64,000 bases of DNA from Paenibacillus lactis (lineage in GTDB: Bacteria; Bacillota; Bacilli; Paenibacillales; Paenibacillaceae). Of the stretch, positions 1-8,732 are shown one piece after another. How positions within the stretch are numbered: the stretch's first letter is position 1; the number at the start of each line of letters is the position of its first letter. The stretch lies in NCBI RefSeq assembly GCF_017873605.1, contig NZ_JAGGKI010000009.1, forward strand, positions 186,001 to 250,000, in the 5' to 3' direction. The position numbers and the translations under genes are program-made. The notes beneath the pieces were generated by a model. That model worked only from the letters and a program-made list of their open reading frames with translations, made no database searches and had not been told where the DNA came from.

Positions 1-2327
1 ATATTCTCAACCTCCTGGTCGCTCATAAAAGCTCCCTGTACGCGAATCGGTTTGGATGACCCCATTGGCATAAACAGCATGTCGCCACGGCCAAGGAGCT
101 TCTCCGCACCGGCCATATCGAGTATGGTCCGTGAGTCGACCTGAGAGGAAACGCCAAAGGCGATCCGTGAAGGGATATTCGCTTTGATAACGCCCGTAAT
201 GACATCGACCGACGGCCGCTGCGTGGCTATGATCAGATGGATGCCCGCGGCACGGGCCATCTGCGCGAGACGGGTAATAGCATCCTCCACGTCGTTAGCC
301 GCTACCATCATCAAGTCTGCGAGCTCGTCCACGATAACGACGATATATGGCAAAACCGCCGCCGGATTATCTTTCATTAGATTGTTATAACCTTCGATAT
401 TGCGGGTGCCTGACTTGGAGAAGAGATCGTAGCGCTTCTCCATTTCGACCACGATTTTCTTCAAGGCGAGCGACGCCCGCTTCGGATCGGTCACGACCGG
501 TGCCATCAAATGCGGAATCCCGTTATAAACATTCAGCTCGACCATCTTCGGATCGACCATCAGGAACTTGACCTCATCCGGCTTGGCCTTATACAGAATG
601 CTCGTAATGATCCCGTTGATACAGACCGATTTACCCGACCCTGTCGCACCTGCGACGAGCAAATGGGGCATCCGTGCCAGGTTGCCGACGATCGTCTGGC
701 CCGAAATATCCCGGCCAAAGGCGATCGACAGCTTCGATTCGGCCTCCTGGAAGATCGGTGTCTCCATAACCTCACGCATGGTTACAATGGATACCTCATT
801 ATTCGGCACTTCGATGCCGATGGCGGATTTGCCCGGAATCGGTGCCTCCATCCGAATATCCTTGGCAGCCAGCGCAAGGGCGATGTCATCCGTCAGGTTG
901 ACGATTCGGCTGACCTTTACGCCGATATCCGGCTGGATTTCATAGCGGGTCACCGAAGGCCCTCTTACGACCTCCAGCACCTTGGCACGGACGCCGAAGC
1001 TTTCCAGCGTAGCTTCCAGCTTGCGGGCCGTCTGCATGTAATCGCTCTGATCCCCGCCTTTTCCGCCATTCTTCGGCTTGGACAGCAAACGGAAAGGAGG
1101 CAACTTATAAGGCTTAGGCGGTGGTGCGGGAGGCGCGGCAGGGATGGATTCTTCGGCTCCATTCCCGGCACCATCCAAGCTGTTTGCGCCTGCTGCTGCG
1201 CCGTCTCCCTCTGCTACGGCTTGGCCGTCATCGACCGCAGCTTCCGAATGCTGCAGCGATACGTCCATTCCCTGTTCGCCGATTGGCCCGTCCAAATCAT
1301 CAGCCTCCTCGTGCAGGCTGCCTTCCTGCTTCACCTGCTCGAAGAAATCACGGATAATCGGCGAGGAAGGAGCGCCTGAATGTTCGGCTGCTTCCGGTGA
1401 CAAATGCGGTTCATCGTCATTCCGGTACAGAACCTTCTCGTCTTCATCATGAACTCCGTTCCCGGCCGTAAATACCGGTGCTTGGTCATCATCATGATCA
1501 TCGTTGAAATCGGGCGCTGCCTGAGCCGTTTTCTGACCCTTGCCGCCAAACAGCTGGAAAAACTGCGGGGCTTTACGACGCGGCAGCCGCAGCTCCTCCA
1601 TATCGTCCAAATCATCATCAAAATCGTCCGGCAGCGGCGTCCGCTCTTCCTTCGCGGCTGTTCTGGCAGCGGCTTTGGCCTTCGTCTGCCGACTGTTCAT
1701 CTTCTTCTGCAGCCGTTCTCCCGCCTTGACGACTCTTACGCGGAACATTCGCATCAAATCCACATAAGACAAGTTCGTAATCAGCATAAAGCTGATAAAC
1801 AGCATGACGATGACAATAAGTCTTGCGCCAAGGCTGCCAAACAGCATGATCAACAGCGCAAACTGCAAGGCTCCGACATATCCTCCGCTGATATCTCTGC
1901 CCATAACGGGGTGTTGATCGCTGCGAACCTCCCCATGCAGAAGCTCTCCTTGCAAATCGCTATGTATCTGGCTCATCACATTCGAAGCAGTCAACTGCCC
2001 GATGGGAGCCAGCTTGGATCCCAAGCCTGCGATGCTGCTCATCAATGTGAGCGCTAAGACCAGAAGAAGAACGCCGGTTCGTCTGCTGTTCCAACGACGC
2101 GGCCATTTACGGTGAATCATCACCATTAATCCGTAATAGATACCGATCAGGGGGATGATGAAATAATATTTGCCAAGCAAATATCCCGACATCTTGGCCA
2201 GGGAACGTCCGACCGGCGCCTCTCCGGATAACGCAATCACCGAGAGGGTCATGAGCACGATCCCGTAGATTTCATACTTCAGTACGGCTGCAAAGGCAGC
2301 CTTCTTCTTTTTTCTGCGCTTCGCCAA
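1..2327 (-). CDS. spoIIIE: DNA translocase SpoIIIE/FtsK, 3' end cut by window
   Basis: ATP-driven DNA pump that moves the chromosome across the sporulation or division septum. About 775 codons are visible. The first ~165 residues hold four hydrophobic membrane segments, then comes a long acidic, Pro/Ala-rich linker (to about residue 430), then the motor: Walker A GATGSGKS near residue 560 and Walker B VVIVDELAD near 665. The C-terminal gamma (KOPS/SRS-reading) domain lies beyond the window edge. The start is a TTG at 2327 preceded by GGGGGTGAG about 6 bases upstream; no ATG fits. It sits at the end of the tepA-ylzJ-spoIIIE series as in B. subtilis. SpoIIIE versus vegetative FtsK is decided by synteny only. 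Confidence 0.95.
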   Translation of the reverse strand, partial: MAKRRKKKKAAFAAVLKYEIYGIVLMTLSVIALSGEAPVGRSLAKMSGYLLGKYYFIIPLIGIYYGLMVMIHRKWPRRWNSRRTGVLLLVLALTLMSSIAGLGSKLAPIGQLTASNVMSQIHSDLQGELLHGEVRSDQHPVMGRDISGGYVGALQFALLIMLFGSLGARLIVIVMLFISFMLITNLSYVDLMRMFRVRVVKAGERLQKKMNSRQTKAKAAARTAAKEERTPLPDDFDDDLDDMEELRLPRRKAPQFFQLFGGKGQKTAQAAPDFNDDHDDDQAPVFTAGNGVHDEDEKVLYRNDDEPHLSPEAAEHSGAPSSPIIRDFFEQVKQEGSLHEEADDLDGPIGEQGMDVSLQHSEAAVDDGQAVAEGDGAAAGANSLDGAGNGAEESIPAAPPAPPPKPYKLPPFRLLSKPKNGGKGGDQSDYMQTARKLEATLESFGVRAKVLEVVRGPSVTRYEIQPDIGVKVSRIVNLTDDIALALAAKDIRMEAPIPGKSAIGIEVPNNEVSIVTMREVMETPIFQEAESKLSIAFGRDISGQTIVGNLARMPHLLVAGATGSGKSVCINGIITSILYKAKPDEVKFLMVDPKMVELNVYNGIPHLMAPVVTDPKRASLALKKIVVEMEKRYDLFSKSGTRNIEGYNNLMKDNPAAVLPYIVVIVDELADLMMVAANDVEDAITRLAQMARAAGIHLIIATQRPSVDVITGVIKANIPSRIAFGVSSQVDSRTILDMAGAEKLLGRGDMLFMPMGSSKPIRVQGAFMSDQEVEN

Positions 2328-2349
2328 AAAGTCTCACCCCCGAAACCAT

Positions 2350-2358
2350 ATTATAGCA
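2350..2358 (-). promoter_or_regulatory. Extended -10 promoter for spoIIIE
   Basis: On the minus strand the sequence TGC-TATAAT lies 22 bases before the spoIIIE TTG start. It is a perfect extended -10 element (TGnTATAAT), with no good -35 at 17 bases. The predicted leader would be only about 16 nt and starts almost at the Shine-Dalgarno. It would allow spoIIIE expression separate from tepA-ylzJ. Not experimentally supported. Confidence 0.5.
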
Positions 2359-2388
2359 TAAATTCGGTGGCGTACCTATGTTCTGTTT

Positions 2389-2646
2389 TCAGCCTTTAGC
2401 CTCATTTTCATCGGCTGCGATCGTCGGAATATAGCGAACGATACTGCCCGGAGCATAGCTGGAATTCAAGTAATGCTCGAGCCCGCAATCCAGGAGACGG
2501 ACGATCCGGGCCTGCTCCTCTCCCATCGGTTCGACTTCCATCAGGACGCCTCCGATACGGACCTCTCTGAAGCGACTGCCCGGCTCTATATCGTCCGCAC
2601 CTGGAGCCAGGCTCCGCTCAAGTGGAATAATGCTGTACCAGCTCAT
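2389..2646 (-). CDS. ylzJ: YlzJ-like protein
   Basis: Small 85-residue protein of the YlzJ family, function unknown. No signal peptide, membrane segment or catalytic motif is visible; the sequence opens MSWYSIIPLERSLAPG and is rich in acidic and hydrophobic residues. The start ATG overlaps the tepA stop by 4 bases (ATGA), so the two are translationally coupled. The position between tepA and spoIIIE is the same as ylzJ in B. subtilis, which is the main basis for the name. Confidence 0.85.
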   Translation of the reverse strand: MSWYSIIPLERSLAPGADDIEPGSRFREVRIGGVLMEVEPMGEEQARIVRLLDCGLEHYLNSSYAPGSIVRYIPTIAADENEAKG

Positions 2647-3416
2647 TGCGTGATCCCCCCCGGGCTGACTGCTTTACGCTCGGCAATCATGTGATTCAGC
2701 CGGTGCAGTGCTTGACCGATCCCTCCGACTTCATCCATCAGCCCGTATTCGACCGCGTCGGAGCCCGATACCGCCGTACCGATGTCCCGGTTTAGCTCGC
2801 CTGTCTTGAACATGAGATCCTTAAACTGCTCCTCTGTGATCCGGGAGTGACTCGTGACAAACCGGACGACTCGCTCCTGCATCTTCTCCATATACTCGAA
2901 CGTTTGCGGTACACCGATCACAAGGCCGCTCATCCGAATCGGATGGATCGTCATTGTCGCGCTTTCCGCGATGAACGAATGATCGGCTGCAACGGCTATC
3001 GGCACTCCGATGCTGTGCCCGCCTCCGATAACCACCGTGACGGTCGGTTTGGTCAGCGATGCGATCATCTCGGCGATGGCCAGGCCGGCCTCTACGTCTC
3101 CGCCTACCGTATTAAGAATAATGAGAAGTCCTTCAATTTTCGGATTCTGCTCGGCTGCCACGAGCTGCGGGATCATGTGCTCGTATTTCGTTGTTTTATT
3201 TTGCGGAGGCAGCACGAAATGCCCCTCGATTTGGCCGATTATAGTCATGCAGAATACATTGGATTCATTGCCGACCGGCACTCCGGTTTGGCCAAGCTGG
3301 GTGATCGCTTCTGTTACGGCACTCTTCTTGCCCTCTTCGGCCGGAGCCGCCGGCGCTTCGGTTTCCCCGGTAATGCCGGCTCCCTTTCTGCCGGTAAACT
3401 CTAGCTCATTTTGCAT
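2643..3416 (-). CDS. tepA: ClpP-like serine peptidase TepA
   Basis: Crotonase-fold peptidase of the ClpP/TepA family, 257 aa. In B. subtilis TepA has been linked to protein translocation and spore outgrowth (family knowledge). The candidate catalytic Ser is in GGGHSIGVP (about residue 135) and the His in TIHPIRM (about 158); the acid is probably in the SGSDAVEYGLMDEV segment. The first ~40 residues are a disordered Ala/Glu-rich tail. The start ATG at 3416 has only a weak Shine-Dalgarno (GGGATGG). It overlaps ylzJ downstream and follows the RNase J terminator, so it probably heads its own transcript. Confidence 0.9.
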   Translation of the reverse strand: MQNELEFTGRKGAGITGETEAPAAPAEEGKKSAVTEAITQLGQTGVPVGNESNVFCMTIIGQIEGHFVLPPQNKTTKYEHMIPQLVAAEQNPKIEGLLIILNTVGGDVEAGLAIAEMIASLTKPTVTVVIGGGHSIGVPIAVAADHSFIAESATMTIHPIRMSGLVIGVPQTFEYMEKMQERVVRFVTSHSRITEEQFKDLMFKTGELNRDIGTAVSGSDAVEYGLMDEVGGIGQALHRLNHMIAERKAVSPGGITQ

Positions 3417-3806
3417 AACGCCATCCCTGCCTTTTCGCTTATTCTTGGGCTGCAGCTATATCCATAGCTGACCCTTAGTATGGCAAGCGACGGCATAGTT
3501 TTATGCTTACCGCAGGGATCGGCGTGCAAGTCTTCATATTGTTTCAAGTTATCCTCGTGCATGAGGCGGCCGATTCCGGCACCAACTGGGTCCTCGACAG
3601 TACCTTCTCCCGGCAAACCCTCCGATAACATGATCGATGGTCAATCCGCCACGAACTGGATTTTCGCTTGTAGGTCGAAGGAATCCCTGCGGTTTGTAAG
3701 ACAACATAAAAAGCCCCTCTTTCGCGGAAACCGTCCAATTATTACCTGCGAAAGAGAGGCGACTGTGTGCCTGATTATTTTTGAGGTCGTTATGCTAAAA
3801 CGACAA
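3417..3806. other. 390-base gap between RNase J gene and tepA
   Basis: The gap holds the RNase J terminator (3708-3760) and then about 290 bases with no convincing gene. One minus-strand frame (3401-3631) stays open for 76 codons and runs 16 bases into tepA, but it has no proper ribosome site and resembles no family I know. The tepA promoter presumably lies here; I cannot pick out a convincing -35/-10 pair. Confidence 0.5.
3708..3760 (-). terminator. Terminator after RNase J gene
   Basis: Read on the minus strand, a 13-base arm (3748-3760) pairs with 3713-3725 around a 22-nt loop, with one G-T type mismatch, and is followed by a run of Ts. It lies just past the RNase J stop at 3807, so it ends that transcript before tepA. 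Confidence 0.85.
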
Positions 3807-5486
3807 TTACACTTCCATGATGATCGGCAGGATCATCGGTCTGCGGCGCGTCTGCTCGTACAAGAAGCGTCCGAGAGCGTCCTTGACGCTTGTTTTCAGT
3901 GACGCCCACTCGTTTACGTTCTCACTCATCAGCTTCTGAAGCGTGCTGGAAACGATACGGTTGGCCTCATCCAGGAGACCTTCAGATTCACGGACATAAA
4001 CGAATCCGCGAGAAATGATATCCGGACCGGATACGATGGAGCCGTTCTGCTTGCTCAAGGTAACGACAACAACGAGGATGCCGTCTTGGGACAACAGCTT
4101 CCGGTCACGCAGCACGATGTTGCCTACGTCGCCTACACCGAGCCCGTCAATCAGAACGTTGCCTGCGGTTACCTTGCCGGCCTTGCGGGCGGCACCGCCT
4201 TGAATCTCTACGATCTCCCCGATATCGGTAATGAAGATGTTGTCCGGGTCGACGCCGACGGACTCTGCAAGCAGAGCGTGACGGCGCTGCATCCGGTATT
4301 CCCCGTGAACAGGGATGAAAAATTGCGGTTTCATCAGGTTCAGCATCAGCTTCAGCTCTTCCTGGCTTCCGTGTCCCGAAACGTGCACACCGGAATTGGA
4401 ACCGCTGTAAATCACATCGGCACCGAGTCGGAACAGCTCGTCGATCGTGCGGCCGACGTACTTCTCATTGCCAGGAACCGGAGTTGCCGCAATGATAACC
4501 GTATCGCCAGGCAAAATATCCACCTTGCGGTGGGTCGAGCGCGCCATGCGCGTAAGCGCAGACATCGGCTCTCCCTGACTGCCTGTACACAATACGACCA
4601 CGCGGTCGGCTGCCATCTTGTTAACCTCTTCCGGCTCGATCAGCATGCCGTCCGGGATATGAAGATATCCAAGCTCGGCTGCGATCGAGACGACGTTCAC
4701 CATGCTTCTTCCGATTACCGTAACCTTGCGGCCGGTTGATTCGGCAGCATTCACCACTTGCTGGATCCGGTGCACATTCGATGCGAATGTAGCCACCACC
4801 ACACGCTGCTCGGCCTTGCGGAAAATATCTTCAAGAACGATGCCCACATTTTTCTCCGATGGCGTAAAGCCGGGTCTTTCCGCATTGGTGCTGTCGGACA
4901 GAAGGGCGAGAACGCCCTTGCTTCCGATTTCAGCCATCCGCTGCAAATCCGCATATTGGTCATTGACCGGCGTATGGTCGAATTTAAAGTCCCCTGTATG
5001 CACCACATTGCCTTCAGGCGTCTCGATGCAGATGCCGACCGAATCCGGGATACTGTGGTTGGTCTTGAAGAAGGTCGCTTTCATGGTGTTTCCGAGCTTG
5101 ACTTCTGAATCGGCATGAATCAGAATCCGTTTCGTTTCGCCCAGCAGATTCGCTTCCCTGAGCTTATTCTCCACCAATCCGAGCGTCAATTTCGTTCCGT
5201 ACACCGGAACATTCAAGTGCTTCAACACGTACGGGAGTCCGCCGATATGGTCCTCGTGACCGTGAGTCAGCAAAATCCCTCTCACCTTGTCGCGATTTTC
5301 CGTTAAATAGCTAATATCAGGAATAACGATATCAATTCCAAGCATATCTTCTTCTGGGAACTTCAGCCCAGCATCCACGACTACGATGTCATTGGCATAT
5401 TGGATGACATACATGTTTTTCCCGATCTCACCGACGCCGCCCAAGGCAAAAATCGATAGTTTATCGCTGCTTATTTTCTTAGACAA
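3807..5486 (-). CDS. rnj: Ribonuclease J family (RnjB locus)
   Basis: Metallo-beta-lactamase/beta-CASP RNase with 5'-3' exo- and endonuclease roles in mRNA decay and rRNA maturation, 559 aa (family norm about 555). The metal-binding HGHEDH lies at residues 75-80, followed by the beta-CASP region and a C-terminal domain. The gene is in the position of B. subtilis ymfA/rnjB (RNase J2), downstream of dapA, but its metal motif is complete, as expected for a catalytically competent enzyme. I therefore do not decide between J1 and J2. It has its own promoter (5574-5603) and terminator. The ATG at 5486 follows an AGGAGGG. Confidence 0.95.
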   Translation of the reverse strand: MSKKISSDKLSIFALGGVGEIGKNMYVIQYANDIVVVDAGLKFPEEDMLGIDIVIPDISYLTENRDKVRGILLTHGHEDHIGGLPYVLKHLNVPVYGTKLTLGLVENKLREANLLGETKRILIHADSEVKLGNTMKATFFKTNHSIPDSVGICIETPEGNVVHTGDFKFDHTPVNDQYADLQRMAEIGSKGVLALLSDSTNAERPGFTPSEKNVGIVLEDIFRKAEQRVVVATFASNVHRIQQVVNAAESTGRKVTVIGRSMVNVVSIAAELGYLHIPDGMLIEPEEVNKMAADRVVVLCTGSQGEPMSALTRMARSTHRKVDILPGDTVIIAATPVPGNEKYVGRTIDELFRLGADVIYSGSNSGVHVSGHGSQEELKLMLNLMKPQFFIPVHGEYRMQRRHALLAESVGVDPDNIFITDIGEIVEIQGGAARKAGKVTAGNVLIDGLGVGDVGNIVLRDRKLLSQDGILVVVVTLSKQNGSIVSGPDIISRGFVYVRESEGLLDEANRIVSSTLQKLMSENVNEWASLKTSVKDALGRFLYEQTRRRPMILPIIMEV

Positions 5487-5573
5487 ATGTATCTAACCCT
5501 CCTATAGTTTTGGACGTCGTACCATTGTTATATTTAAATTTCAAAAAAATACCGCACCCAGTCACTTGAATTC

Positions 5574-5603
5574 ATTATACATGATGAAAAAGTGAAAACA
5601 CAA
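5574..5603 (-). promoter_or_regulatory. Sigma-A promoter for RNase J gene
   Basis: Minus strand TTGTGT, 18-base spacer, TATAAT. It lies between the dapA terminator and the gene start, giving a leader of about 80 nt. The perfect -10 and its position after a terminator support it; the -35 is weak. Confidence 0.65.
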
Positions 5604-5654
5604 GTCAGCCGCCTACGTGTCCCATAGGATGCCCGAAACGCTGCGGTTTAAAAC

Positions 5655-5687
5655 GAAAGAAGCCGCTGCCTTGTTCAGGCAGCGGCT
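5655..5687 (-). terminator. Terminator after dapA
   Basis: A perfect stem, AGCCGCTGCCT against its complement with a short loop (5661-5687), is followed by a T-rich tract. It lies 30 bases after the dapA stop, so dapA and the RNase J gene are separate transcripts. Confidence 0.9.
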
Positions 5688-5717
5688 GTACGTTTACTCG
5701 GTTTTGAAGCAGGTATA

Positions 5718-6599
5718 TTACAATGACGCCAGCATCGAACGGATGAACGATGCTTCGCTTTCACTCGGCGAGACGAGCGGCAGACGGACATCTCCTACCT
5801 GATAGCCTCTTTCATTCAGGGCGAACTTAACGGCGGACGGGTTCGGAAGCGGGTCCGGACACTCGAACAGTCCCTTGAACAGCGGGAATAACGATTGGTG
5901 AAGCTTTGCAGCTTCCTGCACATTCCCGGCAACATATGCATCGATCATATCCTTCATCCGTGCACCGGCAATATGACTTGCAACACTCACGATACCATAA
6001 GCGCCTACCGCCAGAGCCGGCAGCGCTGCAGAGTCATCGCCGGAATAGACGATAAATCCTTCCGGTGCGCCTGCAGCGATCGCAGTCACCTGATCGATCG
6101 AGGCGCATTCCTTCGTGGCAACGATATTCGGCAATTGCGCCAACCGCAACGTCGTGGCGGTGCTCAAGCTGACTCCCGTGCGTCCCGGCACGTTATATAG
6201 CATAACAGGCAGCGAGGTTGCTGCTGCGATTGCCTCAAAATGCTTATACAGACCTTCTTGATTCGGTTTATTGTAATAAGGAGCAACCAGCAAAATGCCG
6301 TCGACCCCGCAAGCTTCCGCTTTCTTCGTCAATTCGACCGAATGTGCGGTATTGTTGCTGCCTGTGCCTGCGATAATTTTGCATCTTCCGGCCGCCTGCT
6401 TCACAGCGAATGCGAACAATTCGAGCTTTTCCGATTCGCTCAGCGTGGGAGACTCGCCGGTTGTGCCGGCGATCACGAGGGAGTCTGATTTTTGATCCGC
6501 AATCAAATGCTCAATTAATCTTGCCGTCTCGTCCCAATTGATCTCGCCGCTGCGATCGAACGGGGTTACCATAGCCGTAATCAATCTTCCGAAATCCAC
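5718..6599 (-). CDS. dapA: 4-hydroxy-tetrahydrodipicolinate synthase
   Basis: Condenses aspartate semialdehyde with pyruvate, the first committed step to lysine, diaminopimelate and dipicolinate; 293 aa, normal for the family. The Schiff-base Lys is in ATKEC (about 163) and the Tyr in MLYNVPGR (about 135); the GTTGES pyruvate loop is near 45-50. The start is GTG at 6599 with AAGGAGGAA upstream. It follows dapG and feeds DpaAB; its substrate donor Asd is not encoded nearby. A 20-base palindrome lies just upstream of its ribosome site. Confidence 0.97.
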   Translation of the reverse strand: MDFGRLITAMVTPFDRSGEINWDETARLIEHLIADQKSDSLVIAGTTGESPTLSESEKLELFAFAVKQAAGRCKIIAGTGSNNTAHSVELTKKAEACGVDGILLVAPYYNKPNQEGLYKHFEAIAAATSLPVMLYNVPGRTGVSLSTATTLRLAQLPNIVATKECASIDQVTAIAAGAPEGFIVYSGDDSAALPALAVGAYGIVSVASHIAGARMKDMIDAYVAGNVQEAAKLHQSLFPLFKGLFECPDPLPNPSAVKFALNERGYQVGDVRLPLVSPSESEASFIRSMLASL

Positions 6600-6617
6600 A
6601 ATGATTCCTCCTTAGCT

Positions 6618-6637
6618 TTTTCCCGTATACGGGAAAA
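6618..6637 (-). promoter_or_regulatory. 20-base perfect palindrome before dapA
   Basis: The two 10-base halves meet between 6627 and 6628 (half-site on the plus strand TTTTCCCGTA). It ends 5 to 6 bases from the dapA Shine-Dalgarno. It could be an operator for a dimeric repressor, or an RNA hairpin near the ribosome site. It has no T-run beyond the stem itself, so it is not a convincing terminator. Confidence 0.5.
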
Positions 6638-6759
6638 CCTGCTTCATTCTCTACATAGCATATCCTAAATCAGGGCAATCTGCATTACCCATACCTTAAT
6701 CCCGTACCGATAAATTGATAAACGATGATGTCACACAAACCTGGAAAAACGACACGGAT

Positions 6760-7974
6760 CTATCGATGAAGCTCAAATTTGCTGTGCAGCGCGCGCAGCG
6801 CCTGAGCCATATCTTCTTTTTTGACAAGCACCCAAATCGTTGTATTGGAGTCAGCCGATTGCAAAATCGAAATATCGTGCTCGCTCAGCGATTCGACAAT
6901 TTTCGCCATAATGCCAGGCACACCGTTAATGCCGCCTCCGATTACCGATACCTTCGCGCACCCGGATAAGCTTCTTGGCTTCAATCCAAGGTTCTGCAGA
7001 ACCTCGATCGCTTTTTCCGAATCGCTGTCGAATACGGTATAAACAACCCCCGTCGGGGTAACATTAATAAAGTCTACGCTGATCGAATGCTCAGCCATGG
7101 ATTTGAATACCTTCAGCTGCAAGCCTTCGGTCCGATCGCACTCGACCGAAATTTGGGTAATGTTGCTCACATAAGCAACGCCGGTCACATAACGGTCTAC
7201 AATACCGGATTGGATATCCCTGAATCCTTCAGGCTGGGTCACAAGCGTTCCTTCGCTATCCGAGAAGGTCGAACGGACGCGAACCGGAATTTGGGACTGC
7301 ATCGCGATCTCCACCGCTCTCGGATGAATGACCTTGGCCCCCTGATGGGCCATGTTGCAAATCTCCGTGTAGCTTACATAGCTTAACGGCTTGGCATCCT
7401 CTACAATCCGGGGATCTGCCGTCAAAATGCCGTTGACATCGGTATAGATATCCACCATTTCAGCGCGAAGCGCCGCACCCAGTGCTGTTGCGGAGGTGTC
7501 ACTGCCTCCTCTGCCGAGCGTCGTTAAATCACCCGACTCGGTCTGCCCCTGAAAGCCCGTCACGATCACGACCTGATATTGCTCCAGCTCCTTCAACACC
7601 CGGTCAGGCTTCACATCCTTGATGCGTGCATTGCCGAAATGATTGTCGGTTAGAAATCCGGCTTGGGCGCCCGTCAGAACCGTAGCGGTAATGCCCTCAT
7701 GGTGGAGCAGGCTGCACAGGGTTGTCGCCGATATCACTTCTCCACAGCCCAGCAGCATGTCCCTTTCCCTGCTTGGTAGTGCATTTCCGTTATGCTCGAT
7801 CCAATCAAGCAGGGTGTCTGTTGCGTAGGGTTCCCCACGTCGTCCCATCGCGGACACCACGACAACCAATCGATACTGATTGTCCAACTCGCGCCGGATG
7901 TGTCCGATAACATGGGTTCTCGCTTGCGGTGTGGACAACGAAGTGCCTCCGAATTTTTGAACTAAGATGCGCAT
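6760..7974 (-). CDS. dapG: Aspartate kinase (DapG type)
   Basis: Phosphorylates aspartate at the head of the lysine/DAP/dipicolinate pathway. 404 aa, with the N-terminal kinase signature KFGGTS at residues 7-12 and a second kinase motif GRGGSDTSA near 155. Two ACT regulatory domains lie in the last ~130 residues, as in DAP-regulated monofunctional aspartokinases. ATG at 7974 with a GGAGG-like site. It sits between dpaB and dapA, as in B. subtilis except that asd is missing upstream. Confidence 0.95.
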   Translation of the reverse strand: MRILVQKFGGTSLSTPQARTHVIGHIRRELDNQYRLVVVVSAMGRRGEPYATDTLLDWIEHNGNALPSRERDMLLGCGEVISATTLCSLLHHEGITATVLTGAQAGFLTDNHFGNARIKDVKPDRVLKELEQYQVVIVTGFQGQTESGDLTTLGRGGSDTSATALGAALRAEMVDIYTDVNGILTADPRIVEDAKPLSYVSYTEICNMAHQGAKVIHPRAVEIAMQSQIPVRVRSTFSDSEGTLVTQPEGFRDIQSGIVDRYVTGVAYVSNITQISVECDRTEGLQLKVFKSMAEHSISVDFINVTPTGVVYTVFDSDSEKAIEVLQNLGLKPRSLSGCAKVSVIGGGINGVPGIMAKIVESLSEHDISILQSADSNTTIWVLVKKEDMAQALRALHSKFELHR

Positions 7975-8034
7975 GCATATTCCTCCGTTTATCTATGCCC
8001 GGGAGCGTGAAAACTCGGGGCCGACCGACTGAAA

Positions 8035-8057
8035 CGGCCGGCTATTTAGCCTGGCCG
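8035..8057 (-). terminator. Hairpin in dpaB-dapG gap, possible weak terminator
   Basis: CGGCC and GGCT pair with AGCC and GGCCG around an ATTT loop, with one bulged base. It is stable-looking but is followed by only a short T stretch (GTTTC). It may separate sporulation-stage dpaAB transcription from dapG-dapA. Confidence 0.4.
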
Positions 8058-8141
8058 CTTCGGTTCGTGCAGGTTGATTTCAGCAAAACTCCATGGTCTG
8101 CTGTTTTTCGAATGTTAAGGTTCTAAATGATGCCTATCGTA

Positions 8142-8732
8142 TTAATGAGCGTATTCCACGAGCATCGGCTGCAGCTGTTTTCCTTCCAACGCCGCGTAGC
8201 AGGCTTCCGGTATCAGGTCCATTCTCGCCACGAGCGAGTTCGGCTTCTGCTGCGGGTTATCCTGGCCGAACGGAACGAAATATATATTCTTCGTAACCAA
8301 TAGTTTGGCGATATTGGCTGCATTCAGTCCCAGTCCATCGTTCGTTGAAATGGCAAGCACGAGCGGTCTGCAGTTTCTCATCTGCGCCTTGGCAGCCATC
8401 AGAACAGGGCTATCCGTCATCGCGTTCGCCAGCTTGCTGGTCGTATTCCCTGTGCAAGGTGCAATGACCAGCACATCAAGAAGCTTGGAAGGTCCAAGCG
8501 GCTCCGCCTCAACAATCGTAGAAATAATATCATTCCCGGTTATATCTTTCAACTGTTTCTGCCAATTTTCCGATGTCCCAAATCGGGTATCCGTCGTCAT
8601 GATGGTGCTCGATACAATCGGAATCACATTCGCTCCGCCCGATTTGAAACGCTCGATCTGCGGCATCACTTCTTCCAGCGTGCAGTGGGACCCCGTCAGG
8701 GCATAGCCCACCGTTTTTCCATTCCAATTCAT
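8142..8732 (-). CDS. dpaB: Dipicolinate synthase subunit B (SpoVFB)
   Basis: Flavoprotein-like subunit of the enzyme that makes dipicolinic acid in the mother cell for heat-resistant spores; 196 aa, full length. The N-terminal GYALTGSHCT and the APCTGNTTSKLA segment match the phosphopantothenoylcysteine-decarboxylase-like flavin fold. It overlaps dpaA by 4 bases (8729-8732), fitting a translationally coupled two-subunit enzyme. The gap to dapG is 167 bases and holds no asd. Confidence 0.96.
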   Translation of the reverse strand: MNWNGKTVGYALTGSHCTLEEVMPQIERFKSGGANVIPIVSSTIMTTDTRFGTSENWQKQLKDITGNDIISTIVEAEPLGPSKLLDVLVIAPCTGNTTSKLANAMTDSPVLMAAKAQMRNCRPLVLAISTNDGLGLNAANIAKLLVTKNIYFVPFGQDNPQQKPNSLVARMDLIPEACYAALEGKQLQPMLVEYAH

